A DNA stretch of 64,000 nt, taken from Kribbibacterium absianum. GTDB taxonomy: Bacteria > Actinomycetota > Coriobacteriia > Coriobacteriales > Atopobiaceae. The stretch lies in the NCBI RefSeq assembly GCF_030067705.1, contig NZ_JASJEX010000003.1:248001-312000 (forward strand), given 5' to 3'. Position numbers and translations under genes: made by a program. Position 1 is the first letter of the stretch. The number at the start of each line of letters is the position of its first letter. Of this stretch, positions 26,442-34,746 are shown piece after piece. The notes under the pieces were generated by a model. It had not been told where the DNA came from, did not search any database, and worked only from the letters and a program-made list of their open reading frames with translations.

Positions 26442-27230
26442 ATGGGCGAATGGTCGATGGGTTTCATCTCCCAAGAGGACTTCCGGCAGCACGTGAAGGA
26501 CACGCTGGTGTCGTACACCGCTCAGGAGCCCGTCTATGACCTCAAGCGGTTCAACAAGAATGCAATCGACCCCATCAAGCTCCTTCTGGACAAGAGCGTT
26601 TACGGCCTCACTTGGGACGAGGTCGTGAGCAGTGAGATTAGCCGCCAGAAGGACAAGTCCAACAACAACGGCATCGGCTACTTTCACCAGAACATCTTCC
26701 GGTACATCCCGGGGTGCACCGTGCCGCCTGAGAACTGGGACGTGATTTACACCAACCCGGACGGCATCGATATCGACGGCGTGACCGTGCACACGGTCTA
26801 TGTCGAGATGAAGAACAAGCACAACACCATGAACGCCTCGATGGCCGAGGAGATTCACGACAAGATGCGAAACAAGATCGCGGACGACGATGATTGCGTG
26901 TGCATGCTGGTCGAGGCCATTGCTAAGAAGTCCCAGAACGTGAAATGGGCGCGCAAGAAGAAGGGCGAGGACAAGAAGTTCTCGCACCGGCTCATCAGAC
27001 GCGTGTCGATGGACGAGTTCTACAGGCTGGTTACTGGGGATCCGGACGGCTTCGCAAAGGTTTGTGCCCAACTGCCCATAACCATCGATGAGGTCATGGG
27101 CGAGCTAGGCGGTGCGGCCGAGGTCGAGGACACCGTGATGGACGAGCTTCGGGCGGAGGGCGACGATATCGGAGCCACGCTTATGAAGCTTGCATTTAGG
27201 ACCTATTCTGGCTTTAGCGACGAAGGCTAA
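26442..27230 (+). CDS. Type II restriction endonuclease, Eco47II family
   Basis: 262 residues. Close family resemblance by pattern: FISQEDFRQHVKDTL, DLKRFNKNAIDPIKL, RQKDKSNNNGIGYFHQN, then VYVEMKNKHNTMNASM and EAIAKKSQN. The VEMKNKHNTMN block contains the E-x-K nuclease residues. Eco47II enzymes cut GGWCC/GGNCC-type sites. The ATG at 26442 has GGTGGGG upstream; an in-frame TTG at 26412 is also possible. It is divergent from the methylase, which would protect the host; the pair may also stabilise the element. Confidence 0.88.
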   Translation: MGEWSMGFISQEDFRQHVKDTLVSYTAQEPVYDLKRFNKNAIDPIKLLLDKSVYGLTWDEVVSSEISRQKDKSNNNGIGYFHQNIFRYIPGCTVPPENWDVIYTNPDGIDIDGVTVHTVYVEMKNKHNTMNASMAEEIHDKMRNKIADDDDCVCMLVEAIAKKSQNVKWARKKKGEDKKFSHRLIRRVSMDEFYRLVTGDPDGFAKVCAQLPITIDEVMGELGGAAEVEDTVMDELRAEGDDIGATLMKLAFRTYSGFSDEG

Positions 27231-27675
27231 CGCCTAGCTATCTCCGCGATTTGGAAGGCAACTCTACTGCTACCGAAGAGGTCGGCTTTTACGAGACGTC
27301 CCGTAGCCTGACGTTTGACCGCGTCGATATTTACATGGCCGAGGCCCATACGTTCTTCTAGCGACGGGTCTGAGCAGTCGGCCTGTTCAGAATCCCAACG
27401 AGCTAAACGCCGATAGCTAGAGGGCGCCTGTTGGCGCCCTCTCTTTTGCACGTGGCACCGGCCGGGGCCGCGTCAAGGGCGCTCCCACGAAACGCCCCAC
27501 AAATCGGCATAGGGCGCCGATTGGTGGGGGTTGTTGTGTCCGGCCCTTGACCCGCCCCCTCTATGGCCGGCGCGGCTTTGCAGTGGCTGCAAAGCAAGCG
27601 CCCGCGCAACGCGGGTGCCCGCTTTGCACAGAGCAGGGTTCAAGGGGAGCCCTGCCAGACCCGGAAGGGGAAGCC
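27231..27675. other. Structured non-coding region before the YraN-like gene
   Basis: A 445-base gap. CTAGCTATC at 27234-27242 and its inverse at 27412-27420 bracket about 170 bases in which only a 74-codon minus-strand frame without a clear ribosome site is open. After the terminator there is a run of inverted repeats: 27472-27480 with 27543-27551, 27575-27582 with 27588-27595, 27598-27606 with 27610-27618, and 27634-27639 with 27651-27656. It could be a structured leader RNA or a transfer/replication site. Confidence 0.45.
27419..27447 (+). terminator. Terminator downstream of the restriction enzyme
   Basis: A 10-bp stem (27419-27428 with 27433-27442), loop TGTT, then CTTTT. No other plus-strand gene intervenes after 27230. 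Confidence 0.75.
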
Positions 27676-28182
27676 ATGAGCAAGACCGCGACCAAGAGCA
27701 CCGACCGTTACGACGAGCTGGGCATCGACCGCTACGCACTGACCGACTGCGGCACGGCCCCGTGGGACGCCATCGAGCGCCCGGCCAAGGGCGTCGAGGC
27801 CTACGCCACAGGCGAGGTGGAGCGCGAGTGCGTGAGGCTCGCCGCCGTGTTCCTGAGCAGGAGCGGCTTCGAGGACGTGGAGGCGTCGCCGGTGGCGGGC
27901 GCCGACCTCCGGGCCACGGACACGCGCGGCGAGCGCCCCGAGGACGTGCTCATCGCCGTCCGCGCCGGCCGCGACCTCGAAGGCGACGGGCTCGACATGC
28001 CCGGCCTGAACGTCACGACGCAGCAAGGCCGTGACCTGCGCTGGTCGCTCTCGTCCCTCGCCCAGTGGTGCGGCTGCGACCGTGGCCGCTACCGTGCGGA
28101 CGTGATGGCCGTGGCCATCGTCGGCCAGCGCGTGGCCAAGTTGAGGCACCTGACCGGCGCCGCGTGGCTGGATCTCGCCTAG
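27676..28182 (+). CDS. Unknown protein, weak YraN/UPF0102-like pattern
   Basis: 168 residues. The order resembles the YraN nuclease-like fold: ECVRLAAVFLSRSGF, then GADLRATD and DVLIAVRAGRD where GEIDL and VFVEVK stand in YraN, then QGRDLRWSLSSLAQWC and RADVMAVAI. The expected catalytic Glu/Lys residues are not clear, so activity is doubtful. The ATG at 27676 has GAAGGGG upstream. It lies between the restriction-modification pair and the integrase. Confidence 0.55.
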   Translation: MSKTATKSTDRYDELGIDRYALTDCGTAPWDAIERPAKGVEAYATGEVERECVRLAAVFLSRSGFEDVEASPVAGADLRATDTRGERPEDVLIAVRAGRDLEGDGLDMPGLNVTTQQGRDLRWSLSSLAQWCGCDRGRYRADVMAVAIVGQRVAKLRHLTGAAWLDLA

Positions 28183-28209
28183 ACGCTTCGAGGTAACCGG
28201 ACCGTCGGA

Positions 28210-28236
28210 GGGTTCCCGGAAACGGGAGCCCTTCTT
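28210..28236. terminator. Terminator after the YraN-like gene
   Basis: A 9-bp stem with one wobble pair and loop GAAA, then TTCTTTC. It lies between the plus-strand gene and the convergent integrase. Confidence 0.6.
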
Positions 28237-28332
28237 TCACGCTCGGAGCATGGTTTAGCGACTAGGCGCATTCGCGGCGAGGCTCGCCCAAAGGCTCCCC
28301 GCGCCGGCGCCCCTCACGGCGCGCTCTTCTGC

Positions 28333-29517
28333 TCATGCGCCATGCGGGAGCATGGCCCGTTCAACAATGTCGGCCGCGCGGCGTTTTGCATCGGGGTCAC
28401 AGGAGGCGTAGACGTCCAGGGTCATGGACGCTTTCGCGTGGCCGAGGTTGCTAGCGGCCGTCTTCACGTCGCCGCCGGCGGCGAGGAACATGGTCGCCCA
28501 GGTGTGGCGAAGGTCGTGGAAGGTGGGCAGCCGGCCCGCGGTCCCCTTCACGCCGAATGAGCGGGCGAGCGTGGCCCAGCTGCGGCTCAGTACCGAGGGG
28601 TGGAGGTAAGCACTCGGTGTGCCAAGCACGAATTCGTCAGCCGTCCAAGGTTCGCCCTCGCCCAGAAACTCCTCTTTTTGCGTTGCGCGCCATTCCTTAA
28701 GGATGCAGGCGAGCGTCTGCGGATACACCACGTCCCGCACGCGGTCGGTCTTCGGCAGCTTCTCGTACGCGCCGCCCTCGCCGAGCGCGATGGAGCGGCG
28801 AACCCAGAGCTGGCCGTTCTGAAGGTCGAGGTCGCTCCACTTGAGGCCGCAGATCTCCCCCTCGCGCATGCCGGTGTACAGGGCGATTTGCGCCGCGACC
28901 GTGATGCGGGTCGCCTCCATCTGGCCGAGAAGGCCGAGGATGCGGGCGCGGGCGTTGCCGTCGAGCGCGTTGATGCCGGGGTTCTTCTTCTTGCGCTTGG
29001 GCGGTCGCACCGTGTTGAGCGGGTTCTTGGGGATGACGTCGCGCTCGACGGCGCGTTTCATCGCCTGCTTCAGGAGGTTGTGGGTCTTGATGATGGTGCT
29101 GGAGGAGTAGCCGTCGGCCACCATGCCCTGCTCCCACTCGCGCACCTGCTCCGGCGTCAGCTCTCCCATCTTCACCTCAGAGAAGGCGAAGCGGATGTAA
29201 CGGGCGCTGCCGTGGTAGCTGCGGACGGTGGCGGCCTCCACCTGACCCGACGCCTCCAGCTCGTCAACGATGCCGTCCACGTAGTCGGCCACGGCAATGC
29301 CGACGCCCTTGAGGGAGGGGTCGCCCATGGTGCCGGCCTTCTCCTCCATCTCCTCGCGCCAGCGGGCAAGCTCCAGCTTCGCGTCCGTCTTGGTGGTCGC
29401 CTTGAGCACGTGGCGTTTCTCGCGCCAGACGCCGCCCTCGTCCTTGTAGCTCAGGACCCCTTGGTATCCTTTGCGGGGCGGTTTGTTGGCTCGCAAGGTC
29501 GCCTTCGAGTACATCAT
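28333..29517 (-). CDS. Tyrosine integrase of element A
   Basis: 394 residues: an N-terminal arm-binding domain, a SAM-like core-binding domain and a catalytic domain with R218 (TGMREGEI), H334 and R337 (HDLRHTW), H360 (LGHAKASM) and Y370 (LDVYA). It catalyses integration into and excision from tRNA-Phe. The tandem ATGs at 29517 have GGGAGA upstream; a further ATG at 29532 is possible. It reads away from the attachment site at 29733, about 215 bases from its start. It is closely related to the element B integrase along the whole length. Confidence 0.93.
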   Translation of the reverse strand: MMYSKATLRANKPPRKGYQGVLSYKDEGGVWREKRHVLKATTKTDAKLELARWREEMEEKAGTMGDPSLKGVGIAVADYVDGIVDELEASGQVEAATVRSYHGSARYIRFAFSEVKMGELTPEQVREWEQGMVADGYSSSTIIKTHNLLKQAMKRAVERDVIPKNPLNTVRPPKRKKKNPGINALDGNARARILGLLGQMEATRITVAAQIALYTGMREGEICGLKWSDLDLQNGQLWVRRSIALGEGGAYEKLPKTDRVRDVVYPQTLACILKEWRATQKEEFLGEGEPWTADEFVLGTPSAYLHPSVLSRSWATLARSFGVKGTAGRLPTFHDLRHTWATMFLAAGGDVKTAASNLGHAKASMTLDVYASCDPDAKRRAADIVERAMLPHGA

Positions 29518-29542
29518 TCGCGTCTCTCCCATCTTTTCGTGC

Positions 29543-29584
29543 GGGAGGAAACGGGCGGGTGGGGGAGCAAATCCGGGAGGAAAA
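29543..29584 (+). repeat. Arm-type repeats beside integrase A
   Basis: GGGAGGAAA occurs at 29543-29551 and 29575-29583, with ACGGGCGGGT between. The same GGGAGGAAAA (18583-18592) and CGGGCGGGT-like motifs occur near the left end. These are candidate integrase arm-binding sites. Confidence 0.45.
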
Positions 29585-29732
29585 GCGCCCGCTTTTCGCG
29601 TCCTCTCGCGTCGTATCGTGTCATGGGAAGATACGCGGGCCTAAGTCGTGATGTAGAGAAACGCCTTTTGTACCTGCGGAAATGTCCGAAACTGTCGTTT
29701 CAGGACGTGGAGAAGATAATCAATCTCCAAAG

Positions 29733-29780
29733 CTGAAAATCCGCGTGTCAGGGGTTCGACTCCCTTCCCCGCCACCAGCA
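29733..29780 (+). repeat. Attachment site copy 2 (junction of elements A and B)
   Basis: 48 bases identical to the tRNA-Phe 3' part at 18459-18506. It is not preceded by the tRNA 5' half, so no functional tRNA is made here. It is the right end of element A and the left end of element B. Confidence 0.95.
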
Positions 29781-29786
29781 TCTTTC

Positions 29787-29818
29787 AACCTACCTGCAGT
29801 TTGTGGGTAGGTTTTTTC
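29787..29818 (+). terminator. Terminator after attachment copy 2
   Basis: An 8-bp stem (29787-29794 with 29806-29813) overlaps a TTTTTT run. The first-arm core CCTACCTGC is shared with the element A terminator at 18514, so elements carry related tRNA terminators. The rest of 29819-30161 holds no gene. Confidence 0.75.
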
Positions 29819-30161
29819 TTTATGCCTGTAAAACCTGCAAGCCCTGTCAGAGGCCTGTACGAACTTTGAATATCTATCGAACCGGGCTCGCGCGAGATTG
29901 CACGTTAACCTCCTCCCCTCGACGAACGAGGATCTCTGAAAAAGCCGGAGTCCCCTCCTTGGGTTGGTCTCCACACTTTAGACATTTTTAAGGACTTGGG
30001 AACCCCCGACCGGGAGGGCGGCACGTCCGAGCGGTCCAATGGTCAATCAACGAGAAATCGTCGGGTTCGTGTTTTACAAAATACGAATGGTTGTGGACAG
30101 ATCTGTCCATGTCATGTACCTTCTATTCAGGAACGCATGTCCGCTCTTGAGGAGGACGCCC

Positions 30162-30722
30162 ATGGCACAGCCGCTTTCGATGACTTGGATGCGCGGTTGC
30201 AAAGGCGCGCCGGACTTTGCAGAGGCCTGTTTGGTGCTGCAGATGCCGAACGGCGAGCCAGTCGTTCTTCCTTTGACGGAAGAACAGATGAAGGTGGTTG
30301 CAGCCAGCCTCGGCCTCAGCTTCGATTTGGTGCCCGGCTGGGTCATCGCTCTCGATGACGAGCGCTTAGAGCTCCTGCGAGAGGCCGGCGGCGATCAGGG
30401 CGTCGTGAACGCAGACACGGCCGCTCGATTTCTGGAGGTGTCGCGCCCCACTGTCTACCGTCTGGCGCAGAACGGCGACCTAGAGGCCACCGGCTCGCGT
30501 CCCCTGCGTGTGACGGTGAAGTCCCTTTGTGAGTACCTCGCCAGCGGGGACAGCTTCATGCTGGCGCAGGCGCGTGAGATGGCTCGCTCGCTGGAGCGAA
30601 CGCTCGAGCGACCTGACGGCTACGGCATCCCCTATGAGCAGATTGACGAGTGGCCGATGCCTCCGGAGCCCTGGCCGGAAGACCCAGCGCCAGAGCTTCA
30701 TCCCGAGGACCCAAAGGAGTAG
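30162..30722 (+). CDS. Helix-turn-helix protein, excisionase/antitoxin-like
   Basis: 186 residues. The middle part VVNADTAARFLEVSRPTVYRLAQNGDLEATGSRPLRVTVKSLCEYLAS (about residues 89-136) is a MerR-like/excisionase HTH. The N-terminal 60 residues are unrecognised, and the C-terminus is proline/glutamate rich. The ATG at 30162 follows GAGGAGGA. It is the first gene inside element B and could regulate the element or assist its integrase. Confidence 0.7.
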   Translation: MAQPLSMTWMRGCKGAPDFAEACLVLQMPNGEPVVLPLTEEQMKVVAASLGLSFDLVPGWVIALDDERLELLREAGGDQGVVNADTAARFLEVSRPTVYRLAQNGDLEATGSRPLRVTVKSLCEYLASGDSFMLAQAREMARSLERTLERPDGYGIPYEQIDEWPMPPEPWPEDPAPELHPEDPKE

Positions 30723-30915
30723 TGCATGTCCCGTCAGCAGGGGAGAGCCCCGCCAGCGGTCGACACAAACGCGAAAGGGCGCCCGGATGGTCCCCGGACG
30801 CCCCGGACCGTCAGCCGCGCGGCGTAGGCCGCACAACCAACCAGTTCATCAGCGATGATAGCGGGCTCCTCCGGGCGCTCGGCCTTGTCGTCGCTCTTAG
30901 GGGCGGAGGTCCCAA

Positions 30916-31875
30916 ATGAATAACACTGAAGCGTCGGCCCTGGCCGTTGCCGACGGCCTGTCCCAGACCGACAGCGACGTCCTGCAGATGGTGAGCGGCT
31001 GGCTCAACAAGCGTCGTCCGCTCGCTGCCGCCCGCCTGATCCTGCTCCCGGATGGCCGCTACGCCACCACCGAGATGTTCGGCTCGCGCGCGCTGCTTCC
31101 GCCGCTCTCGCCCAAGCAGGCTCTCTCCGGCGCCGCTGAGATGCTCTCCTTCGGCGTCTGCAGCACCGTGGTCAACCTGGTGCCGAACAGCGACGCCCTC
31201 GACTTCGCGACGTACTGCTCCGTCTGCTTCTCCAAGGACGGGGACAGCATCGGCCTGTTCGTGGAGGGCGCGGTCCCGCAGAGCGAGGAGGAGCCTTCCC
31301 CGCAGTCGCCCCCGTGGTCGGTGGTGAGCGACGGCGTGGACGAGTCGTCGCTGTCCGATGGCACGCTGCCTCCTCAGCACGTGGCCCTCGCCGCGGCTAT
31401 CGAGAGGGACCTCGGCGACGATGGCGCGCTGGGTCTCATCTCCGTGTATCGCACCCACACCGCCATCGAGTGCAAGCAGCTGGGTTGCACCATGGCCGCT
31501 CTGGGCGACCCGATGGACCCGGCGACGTGGGACCGCGAGATGCCGCAGTTCGTTTGCGACATCGCGTGCGAGAGCGGCATCGACACGGACGGTATCCGGG
31601 AGCTCTGGCATGCCATCAGCGATGCGGCGCTTGCCTACGTGCTCGGTGTGGGCGTCGAGCCGCCCTACGGGCTGACCCAGCCGGAGTACGAGAGCCTGGT
31701 CGGCGTGTACGAGCACGACGTGATCGAGAAGGCTCGGAAGCAGGCCCAGATGGAGGCGCTGGAGAAGGCGTTTGACGCGGCCCAAGAGGACGAGCCGCCA
31801 GCAGAGGCGGTGGGCGAAGTCCGGGATTCGGGAGAGCCCTTGGCTTCGAGTGACTCGCCGTCGGATTCCGAGTAG
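30916..31875 (+). CDS. Unknown acidic protein; decayed copy lies beyond the right attachment site
   Basis: 319 residues, not recognised. It is acidic, with a serine/glutamate-rich middle and C-terminal tail and no signal peptide or membrane helix. The conserved-looking core is TAIECKQLGCTMAAL through CESGIDTD and LWHAISDAALAY. The start is supported by GGAGGT about six bases upstream. A degenerate copy of that core is present at 62235-62430, outside element B. A strong terminator follows. Confidence 0.65.
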   Translation: MNNTEASALAVADGLSQTDSDVLQMVSGWLNKRRPLAAARLILLPDGRYATTEMFGSRALLPPLSPKQALSGAAEMLSFGVCSTVVNLVPNSDALDFATYCSVCFSKDGDSIGLFVEGAVPQSEEEPSPQSPPWSVVSDGVDESSLSDGTLPPQHVALAAAIERDLGDDGALGLISVYRTHTAIECKQLGCTMAALGDPMDPATWDREMPQFVCDIACESGIDTDGIRELWHAISDAALAYVLGVGVEPPYGLTQPEYESLVGVYEHDVIEKARKQAQMEALEKAFDAAQEDEPPAEAVGEVRDSGEPLASSDSPSDSE

Positions 31876-31881
31876 GTTCCA

Positions 31882-31922
31882 GACGGGCCGGCGCCGCTTG
31901 GTGCGCGCCGGCCCGTCTTTTG
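31882..31922 (+). terminator. Terminator after the acidic unknown protein
   Basis: A 13-base GC-rich stem (31882-31894 with about 31905-31917) and a TTTTG tail. Confidence 0.85.
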
Positions 31923-32244
31923 TTTGGGTCATTGATTCGTCAGGTTCAGGTCTCGATACGATCCTGGCTCCGTGCGGTGAACTGCACACGAGGAGGACTG
32001 TCTCGAAACGCTGGAAGGCCGAGGTTCATGGCGGCCGGGGAACGGGGTCGAACCCCTGACATGCGGAATATCCGTCCGCACGTCAAGCCTCGGAGGTGTT
32101 TGTGCCTAAGGGGCGTCGGGCCAGACGCTGCCGCGACGCTGTCATGACGACGACGAGCTTTCGCAAGGACAAGGGAAAGACTCTGGCCGGCAGCCGGACT
32201 GACGCGGCTCGTCGTCAACGCGACTACCACCCTGGGATGCGGCA
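31923..32244. other. Non-coding region with a tRNA-like stretch on the minus strand
   Basis: No gene. On the minus strand, about 32035-32110, parts resemble the 3' half of a tRNA: a 6-bp stem with a 7-base loop CGGATAT, then GTCAGGGGTTCGACCCC and TTCCCCGGCCGCCA. Outer arms CCGAGG/CCTCGG close it. The D arm is missing, the T stem is only four pairs and loop position 33 is G, so it is not a working tRNA. The T-arm stretch closely resembles the tRNA-Phe attachment sequence. Confidence 0.4.
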
Positions 32245-32727
32245 CTACGTGTAGATCCGTCCGCTGTGCCACTTCCACCGCTCTACGGCGTCGTCCCACC
32301 CGTCCAAGAAGGCCGGGGGTCTGTCCGAGCGGAGCGAGCACCGCTCGGCTCTCACGGTCTTTTCGTCGGCCGTTGAGATGAGCGCCTCGGCCCATCCATA
32401 TCCTCGCCAGTAGTCCTTGACATACTCGTCGCGCTGAATCTGCTCTCGCGGGGCCGACGGGACAGCCGTCGCCGGTTCCCGGTCGGGGTTCTCTTTCGGC
32501 TGCGATTCGTCTGGGGCGTACCCGCCCATGCCTATCTGCTGTAGGAAGCAGTCGCGGTTGATTAGCCACCGACTGCAGAAGAAGGTCGCCTTGATGTCGC
32601 CGGTGCTGCACCGGCGACGGATGGTTGCCGGGTGGGCGCTTGCGATTGCTGCAGCCTGGACGGGCGTGAGGGCCGGCGGCGCCGACGCCAGGCTTTCTGG
32701 CCCCGTGTACTCCCAGCCGCTGCTCAC
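32245..32727 (-). CDS. Small protein with HTH-like region
   Basis: 160 residues. LTPVQAAAIASAHPATIRRRCSTGDIKATFFCSRWLINRDCFLQQ (about residues 19-63) looks like an excisionase-type HTH; the rest is polar and ends with several tryptophans. The GTG at 32727 overlaps the SIMPL gene stop (GTGA); the open frame upstream overlaps that gene and is not used. Function unknown; possible autoregulator of the pair. Confidence 0.6.
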   Translation of the reverse strand: MSSGWEYTGPESLASAPPALTPVQAAAIASAHPATIRRRCSTGDIKATFFCSRWLINRDCFLQQIGMGGYAPDESQPKENPDREPATAVPSAPREQIQRDEYVKDYWRGYGWAEALISTADEKTVRAERCSLRSDRPPAFLDGWDDAVERWKWHSGRIYT

Positions 32728-33410
32728 GCCTGCTCCAGCTCCCAGGTGAGGTGCACGTCGCACGTGACCTTGATGGGCTCGGGCGAGAAGCTGGGCGCCT
32801 GGCCCGGGGCGCTGCCGCACGCCATGAGCGCCGATCCGCGAGCCCGGCCGGGGTAGGTGAGCGCGGTCGGCACGCTGAAGTGGGGCGAGCGCCCGAAGGT
32901 CACCTCTTGTACGGGGCCCAAGGCGCAGCCTGCGGCCGTCGCGAGCGTCTCGGCCTGCTCGCGTCCCGTGGCGACGGCCTTCGCCAGCAGGGTCGAACGT
33001 GCGGTGGCGACGTCGTCCAGGCAGAAGTCGACGTCGATGGCCAGCTCGGGGTCAGCGGGCACGACGGCCGCCCAGAGGGCCGAGAACAAGTCCGCGTCGA
33101 CCGGAAGCCGGGCGACCATCGAGCCGTGGTAGACGTAGCCCTCCGGGCGCTGTGTCGAGCGGTAGTAGTAGCCGTCGTCCTTCTCGTAGAGCTGGATCAT
33201 GTTCGCCGACACCGTGAACTCGCCGGTGCTCACGAGGTCCTTCGCAACCCCGGCCTTCTCTAGCGCCGATTGCAGGCGCTCGGCGCGGTGGTTGTACTCG
33301 TCGACGCAGTTCGCGCGCGAGTCCTTGGTGCCCTTGATGGCCATGGTGACCTCGCACAGGTCGGGCGCGAAGCGCTCCTCCACGGAGGACGTGATGTTGA
33401 TGACGGGCAC
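32724..33410 (-). CDS. SIMPL domain protein (DUF541)
   Basis: 228 residues. The pattern of this family is visible: a beta-rich N-terminus with APDLCEVTMAIKG, the helix DEYNHRAERLQSALEKAGV, and late GREQAETLATAAGCALGPVQEVTFG. Many SIMPL proteins are secreted, but no signal peptide is seen here. The GTG start has GAGAGGAGA upstream. Role unknown. Confidence 0.75.
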   Translation of the reverse strand: MPVINITSSVEERFAPDLCEVTMAIKGTKDSRANCVDEYNHRAERLQSALEKAGVAKDLVSTGEFTVSANMIQLYEKDDGYYYRSTQRPEGYVYHGSMVARLPVDADLFSALWAAVVPADPELAIDVDFCLDDVATARSTLLAKAVATGREQAETLATAAGCALGPVQEVTFGRSPHFSVPTALTYPGRARGSALMACGSAPGQAPSFSPEPIKVTCDVHLTWELEQA

Positions 33411-33548
33411 GGCGTCTCCTCTCGTCGGGTGAGTTGAGTCTAACGGCCTCGTGCCAGGCGGGCTTCAGCTGCGAGCTGAGGACTGAGTGGCGGTATACGG
33501 ATAGAATTGCTGCCCCGTTGGTCCTGACTCACGAAGGGTGGGAGTGTC

Positions 33549-34049
33549 ATGAGGGAGTACGTGCTCGGGCTGCAGGCTAGGTGCGACATGGCCAAGAACG
33601 GCGAGCTGAGCACCGAAGAGGAGGAGGCGCTACGCGACGAGATTAACGGTGCCTTTTCAGCAATGCCCGTGTTCGGCCACAACATCGTCTCTGCTGTGGC
33701 AAGCGGTAACTGGAGCCGCATACGAGGCGCCATCGCTCCCTGCGCCACCGTGGCCTCTCAAGACAGGGGCGTGCGAGTGACCCAGAACACGAGCCCTCGT
33801 TTAGTGCAGAACCAAACAACAACGGTGACCGTCGGCATCCAAGAGGTGACAAGGGCTCTCGACGCTGACGGCCTGACCGAAGAGGAGCAAGCAAAGGTCA
33901 AGGCCATGCTCGTGGACGCTCAGGCGGCCAAGGCCGACGGGGACCAAAGCAGGCTGCGAAAGGTGGGCAAGGGCATTGCAGACTGGGCGTTTGACAAAGG
34001 GGTGGCATCCCTGCCGACCCTCTTGGGCTATCTGGCCAGCCTCTTCTGA
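33549..34049 (+). CDS. Unknown small protein
   Basis: 166 residues, not recognised. A helical N-terminus (LSTEEEEALRDEINGAF), a threonine/glutamine-rich middle, then a helical C-terminus ending in a short hydrophobic segment (ASLPTLLGYLASLF). The ATG at 33549 has GGTGGGAG upstream. The N-helical, C-hydrophobic layout resembles some abortive-infection proteins, but no family can be claimed. Confidence 0.55.
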   Translation: MREYVLGLQARCDMAKNGELSTEEEEALRDEINGAFSAMPVFGHNIVSAVASGNWSRIRGAIAPCATVASQDRGVRVTQNTSPRLVQNQTTTVTVGIQEVTRALDADGLTEEEQAKVKAMLVDAQAAKADGDQSRLRKVGKGIADWAFDKGVASLPTLLGYLASLF

Positions 34050-34060
34050 GGCCTCCGCTA

Positions 34061-34423
34061 TCAAGGCTTTTCCCCAGCTCTTTCCGGCAACCAGCTGGGT
34101 GGCCGGACATGGACCCAGCTTCTGCGGTGGCCGTTCCAACGGGTCCACGCAGACCCCTCCCGATCTTGGCGGACGGCGTCGCGTACCTCAATGAACCCGT
34201 GGCAGCTTCCGCTGAAGTGGAAGCGCAGAAAGGCCCGACCACCAGAGCATAGCGGGACCATGACGACGCCCTCGAGCGTGTAGATATCCTCGCAGCCCCA
34301 GCAGAGGATCGCGTCATCCACCGTCACGACCGCGTTGTCGAAACGCGTGGAGGCCTCTGGAAGGTGGTCCGAGCACCACTCTGTCAAGAGCTCCTCAATC
34401 CGTGGGCCATGGACGAACCTCAT
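34061..34423 (-). CDS. Unknown small protein, second of a coupled pair
   Basis: 120 residues, not recognised. The N-terminus (RIEELLTEWCSDHLPEAS) resembles that of the gene before it (EVERALEDWCLEWLPDS), so the two look like diverged paralogues. Its ATG overlaps the upstream stop (ATGA). There is no membrane segment; it is tryptophan-rich at the C-terminus. Confidence 0.55.
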   Translation of the reverse strand: MRFVHGPRIEELLTEWCSDHLPEASTRFDNAVVTVDDAILCWGCEDIYTLEGVVMVPLCSGGRAFLRFHFSGSCHGFIEVRDAVRQDREGSAWTRWNGHRRSWVHVRPPSWLPERAGEKP

Positions 34424-34746
34424 GGCTCCGCCTTCTTCCCCGAGTCTCGCCACCCTGCCGCAGGTTTCTCCCACCGGGACCACTCGGAGTCCTTCTCCAT
34501 TGGAAGCTCGTGCTTCAAAGCCTCCACGACGTCGCAGGAGATCGGACCGTCAGCCCGGACGTGCAGCAGCACATCCGCACTCAGGAGGCTCTCGTCCCAG
34601 ATCCCCGCGTAGACGTCCCAAGACGCGTCCTCCCTGTGGTACGGCGCGCAGACCCACTCGTCGTCGCAGTCGAAGGAGTCGGGCAGCCACTCAAGGCACC
34701 AGTCCTCGAGCGCCCGTTCGACCTCATCCTTGCCCGTCCAGTGCAC
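34420..34746 (-). CDS. Unknown small protein, first of a coupled pair
   Basis: 108 residues, acidic and tryptophan-rich, not recognised. The GTG start at 34746 has AAAGGAGG just upstream. Coupled to the following gene by a four-base overlap. Its size, acidity and pairing would fit an immunity or antitoxin role, but nothing in the sequence proves this. Confidence 0.55.
   Translation of the reverse strand: MHWTGKDEVERALEDWCLEWLPDSFDCDDEWVCAPYHREDASWDVYAGIWDESLLSADVLLHVRADGPISCDVVEALKHELPMEKDSEWSRWEKPAAGWRDSGKKAEP

Noticed and set aside
29720-29974. Minus-strand 84-codon frame with the same GEGSRTPDTRIF peptide
   Set aside because: It is the antisense translation of attachment copy 2.
32035-32110. 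A functional tRNA gene on the minus strand
   Set aside because: D arm missing, T stem only four pairs and no U33; kept only as a tRNA-like observation.
32728-32820. Longer start of the HTH-like gene at 32820
   Set aside because: The extra codons read antisense-like through the SIMPL gene end; the GTG with a four-base overlap fits better.
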